A model generated the notes under the pieces. That model was not told where the DNA came from and ran no database searches. It saw only the letters and a list, made by a program, of their open reading frames with translations. A program made the translations under genes and the position numbers. A DNA stretch of 64,000 bases from Serripes groenlandicus (Eukaryota; Mollusca; Bivalvia; Cardiida; Cardiidae), in the NCBI GenBank assembly GCA_031761405.1, contig JASEVX010000003.1, positions 115,075,831 through 115,139,830 on the forward strand, given 5' to 3'. Shown here piece after piece: positions 23,021-33,775 of this stretch. The first letter of the stretch is position 1. Each line of letters starts with the position of its first letter.

Positions 23021-23221
23021 CCCTTTCCCTCATACGACAATTATGCAGCAGACGACTTTGAATGTATTTTGTCAAAACAAATCTCCATAAGTGAATGGAT
23101 AACCTATGACAAAAAGTGGAAAACATTGTGGCAAAAGGAGAAATTGCTTTTGTCACTATGTTTTCAAAAAGCCGTCTGCTGCTGAGGCGTCAGAAAGCGT
23201 CTATATGAGGGAAAAGGTTAA
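23017..23221 (-). mobile_element. Family A MITE, second of a tandem pair
   Basis: Shares TTAA 23017-23020 with the previous copy. The termini are intact; the hairpin loop is deleted (GGAGAAATTGCTTTTGTCAC). Confidence 0.75.
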
Positions 23222-23571
23222 ACAGTTTACTTGATCTACTTTCAGACAACTTTTTTCCCCAATACTTTCATCTCTATGCAGTAATTATACTTCCATTTAT
23301 GGAGATATTCTCCAGTCAGTTTTGGTTTGATAAACATGTATTCAAAGTCGTAAGAAGCAGATTCTTTGTAGGATAGAATCGACGTGGTAAATAATGGGAC
23401 AAAAATCAATATAATAAACAACTTTGTATATATCGGCGGTGGAGGCCTAAACACTGTAATAAATGATTGGGCGAAACACTCACTGTACCGTGATTGATGC
23501 GTACTGATTTACAATAACATCTGGCAATAAACTATTCTCGACAGGAGATGAGGTCAATTTTCTATGAGTAT

Positions 23572-23803
23572 TTAACCCTTTCCCACATACAACAAATCTG
23601 CAGCAGACGACTTTGAAATTATCTGGAGAAAAATGTTAAAATTCTTTTTATAATGTAAAATTTTAGTTTTAAAACAGGGTTGAAAACATTGAAACAAAAG
23701 GAGAAATTGTTCATCACGAGCATTTTCCCCGTTTGTTACAATGTTTACAAAAGTCGTCGACTACAGCGTTGTCACAATTCGTCTGTATGTGGGAAATGAT
23801 TAA
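23572..23803 (-). mobile_element. Family A MITE just upstream of the candidate promoter
   Basis: TTAACCCTTTCCCACATACA start and GTGGGAAATGATTAA end; the core hairpin has several mismatches. It ends about 360 bp before the candidate start codon. Confidence 0.75.
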
Positions 23804-23879
23804 TACACAACTGTCGAAATTACATATTGTGACAAGATATAGTTACAACCCTTTTGGATTGAATTATCGACTTGTTTTG

Positions 23880-24166
23880 CGTGTTTTATGCCCCCCACGT
23901 GATTGGGCAGTTTTGATGCATGTTTACGGTGACATCTTCCTGTTAACATGATGCGTGGGATTTTAGACGTTTAAATAAATGAACGCGATTTGAAAAATCC
24001 AATAACAGTTTTAAAATCGGTGTTAATATAAAGTGTTTAAAATAGTTTGCTTAAGACATTAAGACAGTGGTGTTATAATTGAAAGAAGTTCAGTTTTATT
24101 ATTCCTGTGTACTGTTATTATTTCATAATTGGGAATTAAATACGGAAAAGAGAACGTTATTGAACA
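23880..24166 (+). promoter_or_regulatory. Candidate promoter and 5' UTR of the lectin-like gene
   Basis: A CACGTG E-box (23896-23901) overlaps an inverted CCAAT box (GATTGG, 23901-23906), and an AT-rich TTTAAATAAAT lies at about 23970. This stretch contains no recognised repeat, unlike its surroundings. The elements are seen directly; promoter activity is inference. Confidence 0.3.
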
Positions 24167-24236
24167 ATGGAACAAATATACTCTGTGCTTAGGAGAATAG
24201 TTATTTTAACTGCTGTCATGGTTATATTTTGTACTG
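24167..24236 (+). CDS. Candidate first coding exon, signal peptide
   Basis: The exon opens with ATG in the context AACAATGG and encodes 23 residues plus one base. The peptide has a short basic front (SVLRRI) and a hydrophobic stretch (VILTAVMVIFCT), as expected of a secretory signal peptide. It ends at G|GTAAGT, a near-consensus donor in phase 1. The exon at 61347 begins in the matching phase; joining them places small residues (G, T, S, A) directly after the hydrophobic stretch, a plausible signal-peptidase region. The product would enter the secretory pathway. No transcript evidence is available from sequence alone, and a 23-residue exon could arise by chance, so confidence is moderate. Other 3' partners beyond the window cannot be excluded. 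Confidence 0.5.
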
Positions 24237-24468
24237 GTAAGTTCTTTTCAATTTATCTATATTTTTCACATTTCTATACTTTTATTTCATAATCTGATAT
24301 GAAATGTTAGGTAGTTCCAAATGAACGAATTTAAAATTGTTTTAATATGAGACAATTATCAACGGGTTAGGACAGAATTAAAAAAAACATCATGGAAAGG
24401 GATTTAGTATTTGTATTTAGTATTTGTTCGGCGATATGATTTAATATACAGGTTTTATTATGCAATTG

Positions 24469-24632
24469 TTAATCCTTTCCTGGAAAGGGGATATATTTCC
24501 CAGTACGATCAATTTCTGAATTCCCCCACATTTTTTCAAGTAAATACAGTTAAAAACATTGCGACATCCATTTTTGTCACAATGTTTTCAAAATGAGTCA
24601 AAAAGCGCCTGAAAGTTGGAAAGGATTACACT
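24469..24632 (+). mobile_element. Family A MITE, decayed
   Basis: GTTAATCCTTTCC start, AAAAACATTGCGACATCC and TTGTCACAATGTTTTC arms with the loop lost, and an AAAAAGCGCC..GGAAAGGATTA end. Confidence 0.5.
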
Positions 24633-24924
24633 GATTACACCATCTAGTACTATAACGGTAAAATTAACTTCCTGGGAAGATTTTCATTAAATATGAATAC
24701 ACTTGTCAAACATTTTCATATTAGAAAGCCAGTTATTAGATTTCAGCATGCGTTAATTAAGGCAATTGTCTAAATACCGGGATCTTAAAGAAACGACAAA
24801 CAATATGTGAACGTAATTAAACAAACAAAAATAACTTTTCTTATTATTACAATTAATTATAAGGACTTCTATTCATATTCGAGCTATAGTATCAAAATGT
24901 ACTATGTTTGTAAAGTAGGTTTTC

Positions 24925-25025
24925 TTTAAAAACCTCTGGGACTAATTGGCAAACTGTGTAGATCCAGATCAAACTACAAGGCTGTGCAGGTTGATCTGGA
25001 TCTACAAATGTCGCGTCTGCCGTAT
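24925..25025 (+). repeat. Family G fragment with inverted repeat
   Basis: AAACCTCTGGGACTAATTGG matches the start at 18640. GTAGATCCAGATCAA and TTGATCTGGATCTAC are complementary arms (about 24957-25003). Confidence 0.5.
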
Positions 25026-25084
25026 TTGTAATTTTTAAAAGCGTGTTTATAGTTTTGAACATCAGCACATACCGTTCTCTTTTA

Positions 25085-25314
25085 TTAACCCTTTCCCACA
25101 TAAAGACGCTTTTTGACGCCTCTGCAGCAGACGTTTTTTCAAAACATTATGACAAAAGTAGAAATTGCTCATAAACGAGAAATTTCTTCTTTTGTCACAA
25201 TGTTTTCAACTTTGTTCAGTAATCATAGCTACATTTCTAGAGCTTTTCTGTGATTTTGCCTAGTTGTTTTCAAAGTCGTCTGCTGTAGATTTGTTATATG
25301 TGGGAAAGGGTTAA
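25085..25314 (+). mobile_element. Family A MITE, full length
   Basis: TTAA at both ends, CTGACGCC-type left end (TTTTTGACGCCTCTGCAG) and TCGTCTGCTGTAGATTTG right end. The hairpin loop arms differ (GCTCATAAACGAGA). Confidence 0.8.
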
Positions 25315-25315
25315 T

Positions 25316-25450
25316 TCACCGCACATGGGTGTGCTGGTAACAGCGTCCTCCTTCATGGCGGGAAACCAGGGTTCGATCATTTCAACTCCCCTTATGTTAC
25401 GTTAATTGTCTTGGCGCAGTTGTATGGAAATTACATCACAACGTAGGTAA
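25316..25450 (+). mobile_element. tRNA-derived SINE fragment
   Basis: A-box-like GGTGTGCTGGTAACAGCG and B-box-like CAGGGTTCGATCATT 40 bp apart, starting directly at the end of the preceding MITE. Confidence 0.45.
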
Positions 25451-25616
25451 TTTTATTCTCTTCGGTCTGGTGGTAACTATTTACAAATACAACTTCAGTC
25501 GAGAATGTCATGGTGATTTCTTTAACAACACTGTCATTGTCGCAAAAATGTACGTTTTGACGTCAAAAACGACGTTATTTCAAAGGTATGATTCCACCTT
25601 AAAATGAAAATAGTAG

Positions 25617-25762
25617 CTTTTCTCCTTGGCACCCACGGTTGCCGTGCTAGCATTACATCTGATGTCAGTATAAGCATACCAGCAGTATTGGTAACGCCCT
25701 GATATGTCCGAAATACTGTTGGAAGCGGCGTAAAACATCATTTAAATAACATATAAAAAAAA
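25617..25762 (+). mobile_element. SINE 3' portion with mollusc-type tail
   Basis: The body CCGTGCTAGCATTACATCTG and tail CCGAAATACTGTTGGAAG followed by CGGCGTAAAAC match the tails at about 4070 and 36280. Confidence 0.5.
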
Positions 25763-25838
25763 ATATTCTTAAATACACTAATCCCTAAATATCGATGAAC
25801 TTACACAAAGTCAAGTACTGTGATATCGACTGCATGCA

Positions 25839-25990
25839 TAAACCCTTTCCCACATTAAGACGCTTTCTGACGCCTCTACAGCAGATATTTGTTTTGAAAA
25901 CGTTGTGGCACAAAAAGAAATTGCTCATGATCTGAAAACAGTGTAAGACAAAAAAAATATTCATGATACAGTTTTCACAAATTATTTAAT
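25839..25990 (+). mobile_element. Family A MITE, 5' half
   Basis: AACCCTTTCCCACATTAAGA, TCTGACGCCTCTACAGCAGA and the left hairpin arm are present; the right half is lost. Confidence 0.55.
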
Positions 25991-26099
25991 ATAAATTATT
26001 CTGATCACGTGATCACGTCTACTTTTCTAAGTCTGTTTAACAACATTCATTTTCCCATTTTTCTTTAGTTATTAAGTTCTTGCCAAATACATGACAAAT

Positions 26100-26400
26100 G
26101 ATGCTTATGCGAATATTTGAAAAATGAAACATTTTGTAGCCATGGTAACTCATTTAAAAGCCATATTCCCTGCGATATTCTTACATTATTTGTTAGAATA
26201 GTCGATGATATCCATGGATCCATTAATTATTTTTAATTCACATGTCGGCAATAGCTTTATAAACATTAAAGCAATTTATTATTTTGGCTAAATTTGAAAA
26301 ATGATACTTTTTGTAGACTGTTCCCCATAGCTTCTTACATTTTTTGTTAGAAGAGGTGTTGATAAATCCATTATTCATTTTTATTCACAAGGCCGCATTA
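26100..26400 (+). repeat. Diverged tandem duplication, about 175 bp
   Basis: TTTGAAAAATGAAACATTTTGTAG..TGTTAGAATAG (26114 on) recurs as TTTGAAAAATGATACTTTTTGTAG..TGTTAGAAGAG (26291 on). Confidence 0.6.
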
Positions 26401-26817
26401 AAATAAATAAAACTTCGAAAACTTGCATGTTTTTTGGGGATTTTTTCATAAATAAACCCACCTTGTAAAGAAAGATTTGGGGGCGATTTGTACAAATTGC
26501 AACCTAAATGTTTTTGTTTCAATTCCTTAATCAAATGATGACTTTTAATAGAAAATATGAATCTCTTCAAATAACGTTTCATTTATGCAAGAAAACTGAT
26601 TGAAACATTTAGTGAATTTCCCATCCAAATCATTACGATTCAGTACAGTGAAAAAAAGGGAGCCGGTTGCTATGGCAACAAAAGTCCATTACAATGATTT
26701 TTTTTTTTTTTGATTATTTCATGAAGTCGAGTAAAAGTGTGAAGTTTGAACAAAATCAAGGACCATGCGTGCCGCACTCCCTTTATGGGCGAGCAAATGC
26801 TTACAGAGAGTGGCTAT
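26401..26817. other. Unassigned AT-rich stretch
   Basis: Contains a T run at about 26698-26711 and TTGCTATGGCAACAAAAGTC, part of an unrecognised repeat. No gene. Confidence 0.35.
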
Positions 26818-27038
26818 TAACCCTTTCCCTCATATAGACGCCTCTGCAGCAGACGGCTTTTTGAAAACATAGTGACAAAAGAAGAAATTGCACAAAACGT
26901 GCAATTTCTCCTTTTTCCACAATGTTTTCCACTTTTTGTCATAGATTATCCATTCAGTTTTAGAGATTTTCTATTTTTTGATAAATTATGTTCAAAGTCG
27001 TCTGCTGCAGAATTGTCCTATGTGGGAAAGGGTATTAA
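26818..27038 (+). mobile_element. Family A MITE, matched-arm variant GCAC/GTGC
   Basis: TTAA-bounded. The hairpin tip reads GAAATTGCAC (26884-26893) and GTGCAATTTC (26899-26908), matched to each other but different from the GCTC/GAGC tip of most copies. Confidence 0.85.
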
Positions 27039-27300
27039 TTAGCTTTTTAGTGGAAAGCCTTTCTACTGCCTTTTACAATTTAGGCCATTCTGAAAATACG
27101 AAATTGCATCTGAGAGTCTGCCTTGAGAACGGGAGTACAGGGTTCGGTATCCAATCGGGCCACACCGAATACTTGGTTGTAGTGCCATGCCTCCTTGACG
27201 CTGCGGATTGCAGGGATATCATTACTGCTGATGCACTGGTGAAGATACTTCGTTCGGACCCACACTATAACGCTTGAGTCACTCTGGTCGTAAGAGGTCT
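27039..27300. other. Unresolved stretch with open frames on both strands
   Basis: An open frame of about 80 codons contains GGGTTCGGTATCCAATC, which resembles a SINE B-box, so I favour an unrecognised SINE over an exon. GC content is higher than that of the surroundings. Confidence 0.3.
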
Positions 27301-27599
27301 TATAACACGTGTGAATAGTGCAGTCTCACCAGAGTCTTCCCTTTCCGTCAATATTTAAAGGATCAATATATTCAGCTTTTGACGAAAACCTAGAAGTGTA
27401 GCCCAACTCGGTTAACTACTGTCTTCTTTTTTGTGTGATGCCGAAACGTGAATGTACCTAGACCACTTAATCGCTCGTCAAATTTCACTAATATTTGAAA
27501 TTTGGATTTTAAAAAAAAACAGCTATCAATTTTCTTATATTCCAAGGAGGAAGAAGTTTATAATATCATAATATCAGTCAATTCTTTATCCACAAACTA

Positions 27600-27783
27600 C
27601 AGATCAGAAACAGACGACAATTTTAAAACATACGAAAAATCTCTGATAAATACAGAATGATCATTAAGAAGAGTTGAAAAAATGCGGAAAAGGGAGAACA
27701 AAATTCTCCTTTTGCCAAAATATTTTCAAAAGTCGTCTGCTGCAGATGTGTCAAATTGCGTCTGCATGTAGGGAAGGGTTTAT
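27600..27783 (-). mobile_element. Family A MITE, left end decayed
   Basis: AAACAGACGACAATTTTAAA left part, arm TCTCCTTTTGCCAAAATATT, and GTCGTCTGCTGCAGATGTGT..GGGAAGGGTTTA right end. Confidence 0.65.
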
Positions 27784-27959
27784 AAAATAAACATGTCAAT
27801 TTCAGGTAAACACGGAAATAAGTTTAAATCCCGGGGGGCATTCACTGTTGATACACCTACGTTTACCACATATAATTAATAGTACAAAATCAATAAAATT
27901 GTAAATTAATTAGGTAGCTACATGCATGGTGGTAATGATTAAGAACGTCGGTCCGTTCT

Positions 27960-28310
27960 TTAACCCTTTCCCACATACAACAAATCTGTAGAAGACGACT
28001 TTGAAAACATCTTTTCAAAAATGTGAAAAATCTCCATTAATGACAGTTTAATTATTAAATAGAGTTGAAAACATTGTGGCAAATGGTAAAATTACTCATT
28101 ATGAGCGATTTCCCAATAAATCTGCAACAGACAAGTTTGAAATTATCAAGATCAAAATATAGACAATCTATATAAACGATAATATTATTTTTGAATAGAG
28201 TTGAAAACATTGTGGCAAATGGTGAAATCACTCATCATAAGCAATTTCGCCTTTGCCACAATGTTTTCAAAAGTCGTCTGCTGCAGAGCCGTCAGAAAGC
28301 GTCTATTTGA
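27960..28310 (-). mobile_element. Two family A copies fused or nested
   Basis: After TTAACCCTTTCCCACATACA and a half hairpin (ATTACTCATTATGAGCGATT), the sequence restarts inside a second copy (AATCTGCAACAGACAAGTTT). This runs to a complete core (GAAATCACTCATCATAAGC) and a GCCGTCAGAAAGCGTC right end. The fusion point is at about 28110. Confidence 0.65.
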
Positions 28311-28490
28311 TGGATTGATAGGGTGTAACGACGTATCTGTACTCCAGTAATATAACGGCGGTGGGTTCACATCACTTGTATTTCTTGGCTTCCTTGTGCC
28401 TGTACTCAACTCAACATTCGTCCTGGGTAACTGGCTACTTTTCCAAGTAAAACATTTAGCCCATAGCGTAAAGACGAATGCCTTTTGTAA
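28311..28490 (-). mobile_element. SINE, minus strand
   Basis: Its left end is the reverse of the SINE tail (ATTGATAGGGTGTAACGACG..AGTAATATAACGGCG). The body AGGCAAGAAATACAAGTGAT-type sequence is shared with 30856-31040 in the same orientation. Confidence 0.6.
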
Positions 28491-28580
28491 ATCATCGGAA
28501 GGAATGAATGGCCGAGCCGGAGTTCAGACATTCTGTCTGTATTTCTACTCTCCTAAGTTCGAACGTCATTCTTTTAGGCA

Positions 28581-28774
28581 TTCCGCGCAGGCTAATCCGG
28601 ATCGACACATTCCGTCTCAGGGGTATAGAGGGATAGAGTAATCATTCCTGAAACAGAGAATCAACAGGAGGCGAACAGTGTCTGTCCTGGTTAGCCTGCG
28701 CGGCATGCTTATGCTGATCAGGGTCGATACTTTACGCAAAGTCCACAATGTTGGTTATCTCGCGGAACGGCTCT
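28581..28774 (-). mobile_element. Family C MITE, one end truncated
   Basis: CGCGCAGGCTAATCCGGATC through GATCAGGGTCGATACTTTAC and TCGCGGAACGGCTC. The outer part of the left terminus is missing. Confidence 0.7.
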
Positions 28775-29639
28775 AATGTTATTCTGACTAGTGCCACTCG
28801 TTTTCCACAAATGGATACAAATGCACATTGATTAGAAGGTAGCCAGTAGTCTGGTTCCCGACTTCTTACTATAGCAATAATAGGGGAAAGGAACTCCAGA
28901 CCCGGTAGCCAGTTGGTGTGTAAGAATGTTGTGTTATATACTGGGATAAAAGCAAAGAAACCCGTAGGTGCACGTGCGGCTCGAAGGTGAATAAGCTGGA
29001 GCTACACTGTTCGCTTATTAATCACAGAATGTCTCAGAATACGTCTGACAAAGATTTACATTTTTATCTCACCGTATATGCATGGTTGTTTTTTTTTGTC
29101 AATTTTATAGCCCGTAATATATGTTCCCAATGGCAAAAAGTATGTTTTTTCCCAATTGTTCAATAAAAATTCCCAATCAGAGTTTTTCGAGAGAAAACGA
29201 AAGAAGCAAAGAAGAAAATATAAACAAAACTGTTATTTCCCCTACTTGCAAGCGTTTATAAGCATATTATAATTTTACCAAAAAAGACGCACAAATTCCC
29301 AATTCCATGGGTATAATTCATATTCCCAAAATGACCCCTCAAGAAACCTGATTGATGTAGAGGTACATACATTTCGATCTACCCGTGAATTAATTACGCG
29401 AAGGTTAGTTTTACTGGAACACCGTTTGTCACATCGTCCATTATTTCTATCCTACTCTACATTACCAGCCAACGTTTATGTACAGACTGAAGCCTACATG
29501 TTCTAGTCACATAAATAAAAATCTTCATTTTTAACAAATGGCTTTCACAGCACCCTCGTCTGCTTTTTACGACGACGAAGAGTTTAGGATAGACCGATCA
29601 ATTACACAGAGAGTTAGTTATCCCTTCCTCTGCAATGTG
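28775..29639. other. Unassigned AT-rich stretch with recurring TTCCCAA
   Basis: Between about 29120 and 29325, TTCCCAA or TCCCAAT recurs at least five times at irregular spacing, which looks like a decayed repeat. No gene. Confidence 0.35.
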
Positions 29640-29873
29640 TTTAACCCTTCCCCTCATATAGACACTTTCTGATGCCTCTGCAGCAGACGGCTTTTTGAAA
29701 ACGTAGTGACAAAAGAAGAAATTGCTCAAAACGAGCAATTTCTCCTTTTGCCACAATGTTTTCCACTTTTAGTCATAGGTTATCCATTCAATTATGGAGA
29801 TTTTCTATTTTTTGACAAATAATGTTCAAAGTCGTCTGCTGCAGAATTGTCGTATGAGGAAAAGGGTTCATTG
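29640..29873 (+). mobile_element. Family A MITE, full length
   Basis: TTAACCCTTCCCCTCATATA start, hairpin tip GCTCAAAACGAGC, and GTCTGCTGCAGAATTGTCG end; the last TTAA is mutated to TTCA. Confidence 0.8.
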
Positions 29874-29996
29874 AGTAGAGTGAAACCATTTGGGAAAAAA
29901 GGAGAAATTGTTCACAATGAGTAATTTCTCCTTTTGCAACAATGTTTCAAAAAGATGATTACTGCAAGTACGTCGGAATGCATCTGATAGTGGAAC
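29874..29996 (-). mobile_element. Family A MITE, core and right end
   Basis: GAGAAATTGTTCACAATGAG and TAATTTCTCCTTTTGCAAC form the hairpin; the termini are decayed. Confidence 0.5.
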
Positions 29997-29997
29997 G

Positions 29998-30345
29998 CAG
30001 GGGGCGTACCTCCCTTTAGGCACTGTAGGCACGTGCCTACACATTTTTTCTTAAAATACCCCCAAAATGCAGCTGCGGCGATAGACATCTGCGTAATGTA
30101 TCGACCCGATCAGCCTGCGCTGTCCTCGCAGACTGATCCGGCCGACACATTCCGTCTTAGGGGGATATATGTATAGAGTAGTGATTCCTGAAACAGGAAA
30201 TCCGCAGGAGGCGAAAAGTGTCTATCCGGGTAGGCCTGTGTGGCATGGTTAGGCTGATCCGGGTCGATACTTTACGCGGAGTCCACAATGTTGATTTTTC
30301 TCACGAGACGGCCTACACATTGATTATTGCAAAGCTACGTCCCTG
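29998..30345 (-). mobile_element. Composite family D element carrying a family C fragment, copy 1
   Basis: The termini read CAGGGGGCGTACC and AGCTACGTCCCTG, so the inverted repeat is CAGGGGCGTAGCT-like. Inside is a family C element (about 30086-30313) lacking one outer terminus. The whole 348 bp recurs in inverted orientation at 60311-60655, so it spread as a unit. Confidence 0.75.
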
Positions 30346-30722
30346 ATGACGTCTGTGAGTGGGCAGTGCCCCCAGAAAACCAACCTTAGCGTAATCGTTA
30401 CGAGCGTAGACAGAGAGACCTGCCTGTGGTCCCATGCTCTTTCTTGAAACCCTCTTTGACTAGGTGGCGGACAAAACGGTAAAGATGTATCAATATGTGC
30501 TGCTATGTAGTTTTAAACGTGATGTTTTTTCCAAAGTATTTCGAATTCAAAACAATGGACTGTGGGTGGATGTTTAAGTATTGGACAAATTGTCTTAAGT
30601 CTATGAATTCAAAAAGTGAAAAGTGTCCTGAAACCGCTATTCTTCTTACTACTCTTCACCTGGAACTATACTAGCAGCGAATCCCCTAAAAGTGTTTTTT
30701 CGTAGAGCACCCTCAAAGCGAG
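30346..30722. other. Mostly unassigned, with a family G fragment
   Basis: CTTGAAACCCTCTTTGACTA at about 30444 resembles the start of family G at 18632. The rest is unassigned. Confidence 0.35.
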
Positions 30723-30782
30723 GTTTTCAAAAGTCGTCTGCTGCAGAGGCGTCTGAAAGCGTCTATATGTGGTAAAGGGTTG
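30723..30782 (-). mobile_element. Family A MITE, 3' end only
   Basis: TTTTCAAAAGTCGTCTGCTG, GAGGCGTCTGAAAGCG and AAAGGGTT; nothing of the other half. Confidence 0.6.
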
Positions 30783-30855
30783 ATACAATTGACAAACAAC
30801 AAAGTAGCTATATTATCATAGGTTTTCTACTTATGAATTGAAAGAAACATAACGA

Positions 30856-31042
30856 TTGATTGATAGGGTTTAACGCCGTTGACGGCTGTATTCCAGTAAT
30901 ATAACGGCGGCCAGTTCACATAACTTGTGTTTCTTGTCTTCCTTGGGCCTGTACTCAACTCAACATGCTTCCCAGCTAACTGGCTACCTTTCCAAGTAGA
31001 AAATTTAGCACATATGGTAAAGGCGAAAGCTGTCAATACAAA
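30856..31042 (-). mobile_element. SINE, minus strand, second copy
   Basis: Starts with ATTGATTGATAGGGTTTAAC (reverse of the SINE tail) and shares the body with 28311-28490. Confidence 0.6.
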
Positions 31043-31121
31043 TTGTATGTTTATGAGTTTTTTCTAAAGTCGTCTGCTGTATCGTCTGTGTCATTTATTT
31101 ATATATGTTATTCATATAATG

Positions 31122-31560
31122 TTTAACCCTTTATCACATACAACAAATCTGTAGCAGACGACAGAAAACATATTGACAACAACCTGAAAAATGTCCCTAA
31201 CAGATAGCTTAATTGTAAAATAAAGTTGAAAACATTATGACCAAAGGAAACATTGCTCATCATGAGCAATGTCACCTTTGGCCACATCCTCGGTACCCTG
31301 GGCAAATTGGCTGTACAAATCTCGTACTCATGAATAATTTAGCAGGTGAAATGCAGCATTTTGATTGACCGCATGCCACAAACCTTTTGCGATACTAAAA
31401 GTACAGTGTTGTTACGGAGGAAATCGTGGCGCATGCTTTACGAAATTTCGCTAGCCAATTTGCCCAGGGTATCATATATTTTATGAATAGCCTGGGTACC
31501 GAGGATGCTTTGGCCACCAAGTTTTCAAAAGTCGTCTGCTGCTATTACGTCAAAAAATCC
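31122..31560 (-). mobile_element. Family A MITE interrupted by a Mutator-like MITE
   Basis: The element begins TTAACCCTTTATCACATACA and reaches CACCTTTGGCCA at 31284. After a 223-bp insert it resumes with CTTTGGCCACCAAGTTTTC and the CTGCTGCTATTACGTC end. The hairpin tip is the matched variant ACATTGCTCAT / ATGAGCAATGT. Confidence 0.8.
31285..31507. mobile_element. Family F MITE, Mutator-like (9-bp target duplication)
   Basis: The 223-bp insert has inverted ends CATCCTCGGTACCC / GGGTACCGAGGATG and inner inverted parts around TGGGCAAATTGGCT / AGCCAATTTGCCCA. It is flanked by a 9-bp duplication CTTTGGCCA (31276-31284 and 31508-31516). Nine-base duplications are typical of Mutator-like transposons. 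No transposase frame. Confidence 0.75.
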
Positions 31561-31564
31561 ATAA

Positions 31565-31690
31565 ACAATTGCTTGTGTGATAGAGCACCGACCTCTGGTG
31601 CGGAAGGTAGCGGGTTCGATCCTCGTCCGGGTCATACCAAATACTCTAAAAGTAATTAATGGAACATCTACGTTTATGTTGGCGTAAACA
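31565..31690 (+). mobile_element. tRNA-derived SINE
   Basis: A-box-like GTGTGATAGAGCACCGACC and a good B-box GCGGGTTCGATCCTCG about 30 bp downstream, then CGGGTCATACCAAATACTC. It lacks a complete tRNA fold. Confidence 0.6.
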
Positions 31691-32982
31691 AAGTACAGTC
31701 AATGACAAACATAAATACATAAACAAAACAAGACGAATTTTGAAGAAAAACGCAGCACATGTTTTTGAAGCATGACTTAAAGGAAGCAGATGCAGTTAAG
31801 TACATTTAAATAACGTGTGCAAACAGACAGGATATAAATATTTCGAACAAGAATCCCTAATGTCCCTTTATTTTAAACAAGAAGGCCAAGATGTGCCTAT
31901 ATTGCTCACCTGGCTACCAAAGCCTATACTAAAAGGTTACCAAGAGCAGAAAGGGTAAATTTTGATGTAGGGATAGACGTTTTATATGCTGCGATCTATG
32001 CGATATTCATCATGCGAAGTTTAGTCGTGAAATGACTAGTTTAGTCCTGAAACCATTTGGTTTACAGTTTGCTTAACATTGACTGCAACTATAATGTGTA
32101 ATACAAGCTGACGTTTCTTAATGTTTACCAATAAACGGTTTTGAATCTGCTCTAACTAGATCAAATAGATGGAACAAAAACAGAGGTGCTTAAATATTAA
32201 CATATATTAAGGTTTAATGCCTCTAGTTATAAGTTAAGTGTGACACAGGCTTTGGAAGGAGGGGGAGAGGTATATTCTCCTTCCAGTTTAGAAGAAGTAT
32301 GATAACAAAAACGGGAGTATATAAACATAAAATACAAAGTAATTTTAAAAAGTTTAAAGATATTTATGATCAAAATTGAGCATTTATGAAATTAAAAAAA
32401 AAGTTCACATGTATAGTCAACATATCGCAGGAACACAATGGTCTGAATGAACAAACTGTATGGGGAGGAATGTTTTAAGTTTAGAAATACAACAGAATTT
32501 TATAAAAAGGCAAAAACATCCCCCGAATTTTGGGCCGTAAACCAACCAATTAAAAAAGCGTAGCCTAGGAAGTTTGGGAAAAGTGAACTTTATTTCTGAG
32601 CTTTTATGAAACGTGTCGTAATCAAACTTTTAAAAAAACGCGTAGCCTAGAAAGTTGGGGAAAAGTTATTAAATACATATTAAATGTGTCTAAAGATTTG
32701 TAATAACGGTAGAAGACATACGTAGTTTGCATCTTGATGTTTCTTAAATCAGTTAATACAATTTATTGATTCATAAAGGTTGTTTGTTTCAAAAATATAA
32801 CAGAGTTTTTTTCTTTACCGGATAATAATGTTGGCTGCTCCCTTTTCGATTACGTCACCCCATGGTACAACATTAAAACCTAGCCCATACTGACGCCGCG
32901 CTTCCCACGCATCGTCAATAAACTGACACGTGAGTTTGAAATGGGGGAACAAAAGAGACAAGCAAATTCAGAGAATTATGGT
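31691..32982. other. Unassigned AT-rich stretch
   Basis: Two short related pieces (GCGTAGCCTAGGAAGTTTGG at about 32557 and GCGTAGCCTAGAAAGTTGGG at about 32641) suggest a small duplication. No open frame of interest. Confidence 0.35.
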
Positions 32983-33213
32983 CCCCCGCTTTGGGGGTCT
33001 TATTGGTCAGGGTCAAGGTCACAAGGTCAAAATTGGTATTGATGGAAAGGGGTTGTCACAAGGAATACACATGTGAAATATGAAAGCAGTACCTATTACG
33101 GTTCAGAAGTTATGACCAAGGTTAAAGTTTTTGTGACAGCGTGACGGAGGGACTGACGGACTGACGAATGAGATTTAATGTCCCCGACGTTTTACTTCGT
33201 AAAGCGGGGGACA
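32983..33213 (-). repeat. Interspersed repeat with GTCCCCCGCTTT inverted ends
   Basis: The left GGTCCCCCGCTTTGGGGG and right GTAAAGCGGGGGAC are inverted. The middle holds GGTCAAGGTCACAAGGTC and a GACGGAGGGACTGACGGAC run. Related to 61066-61260 on the other strand. Confidence 0.6.
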
Positions 33214-33376
33214 AAAATGAATCAGTGAATAAAAATAGTGGAGGCTGAACTTTGAAAATAAAAAATAACATTTTAGTATTTGTATTCTACTTTCTAAAGC
33301 GATTTGAACAAAATATTGCAAGGTTTTAAAACAATAGTTTGGTTTTCTGATTTGATCAGTTCAATACAGTAATGGT

Positions 33377-33775
33377 TTTCCCTCCCTCGCGCTCAGGGTT
33401 GTGGGGGTTAGCATTACGACTGACTGGCTGGTGTCAGGACAATTGGACCAATAGTACTGGTAACTTTCCCAGGAAACGACGTGATATCGAGGGCTTGGCG
33501 TGAAACAGTTGTAACTAAAAGCCTATTTTGAAATCCCTGGTTTAGGGGCAATTTTGACCCCTTTGTAAACAATGCAAATTTAGGTCCCATTGCTCAGAAC
33601 GAGCAATGGCACCTAAATGTCCATTGTTTACCAAGAAAAATGATTTAAAACGCTTATGAAGACTTTATGGCGAGGTGATCAACCTTGGTAAAAAAATACC
33701 AATTTCAGTTACAGCCGTTTCACGCCAAGATATAACTGAACAATTGTTGAAGGGTGTAAAACACTATACGAGCAA
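33377..33775 (+). mobile_element. SINE split by a family E MITE
   Basis: The body TTAGCATTACGACTGACTGG and the tail start ACGTGATAT stop at 33487. The tail continues as ATATAACTGAACAATTGTTG from 33730. ATAT occurs on both sides. Confidence 0.65.
33488..33729 (+). mobile_element. Family E MITE, copy 1, inside a SINE
   Basis: Left end CGAGGGCTTGGCGTGAAAC and right end GTTTCACGCCAAG. The core hairpin is CCATTGCTCAGAACGAGCAATGG with longer arms AAACAATG(C/G)A. The right end lacks the last bases seen in copy 2. Near-identical in inverted orientation to 34246-34495. Confidence 0.8.

Noticed and set aside
27039..27277. A coding exon
   Set aside because: Open on both strands, with a B-box-like GGGTTCG stretch and no splice sites that I could support; more likely a repeat.
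31580..31640. A functional tRNA gene
   Set aside because: A- and B-boxes are present but no complete cloverleaf can be formed, and a SINE body follows.
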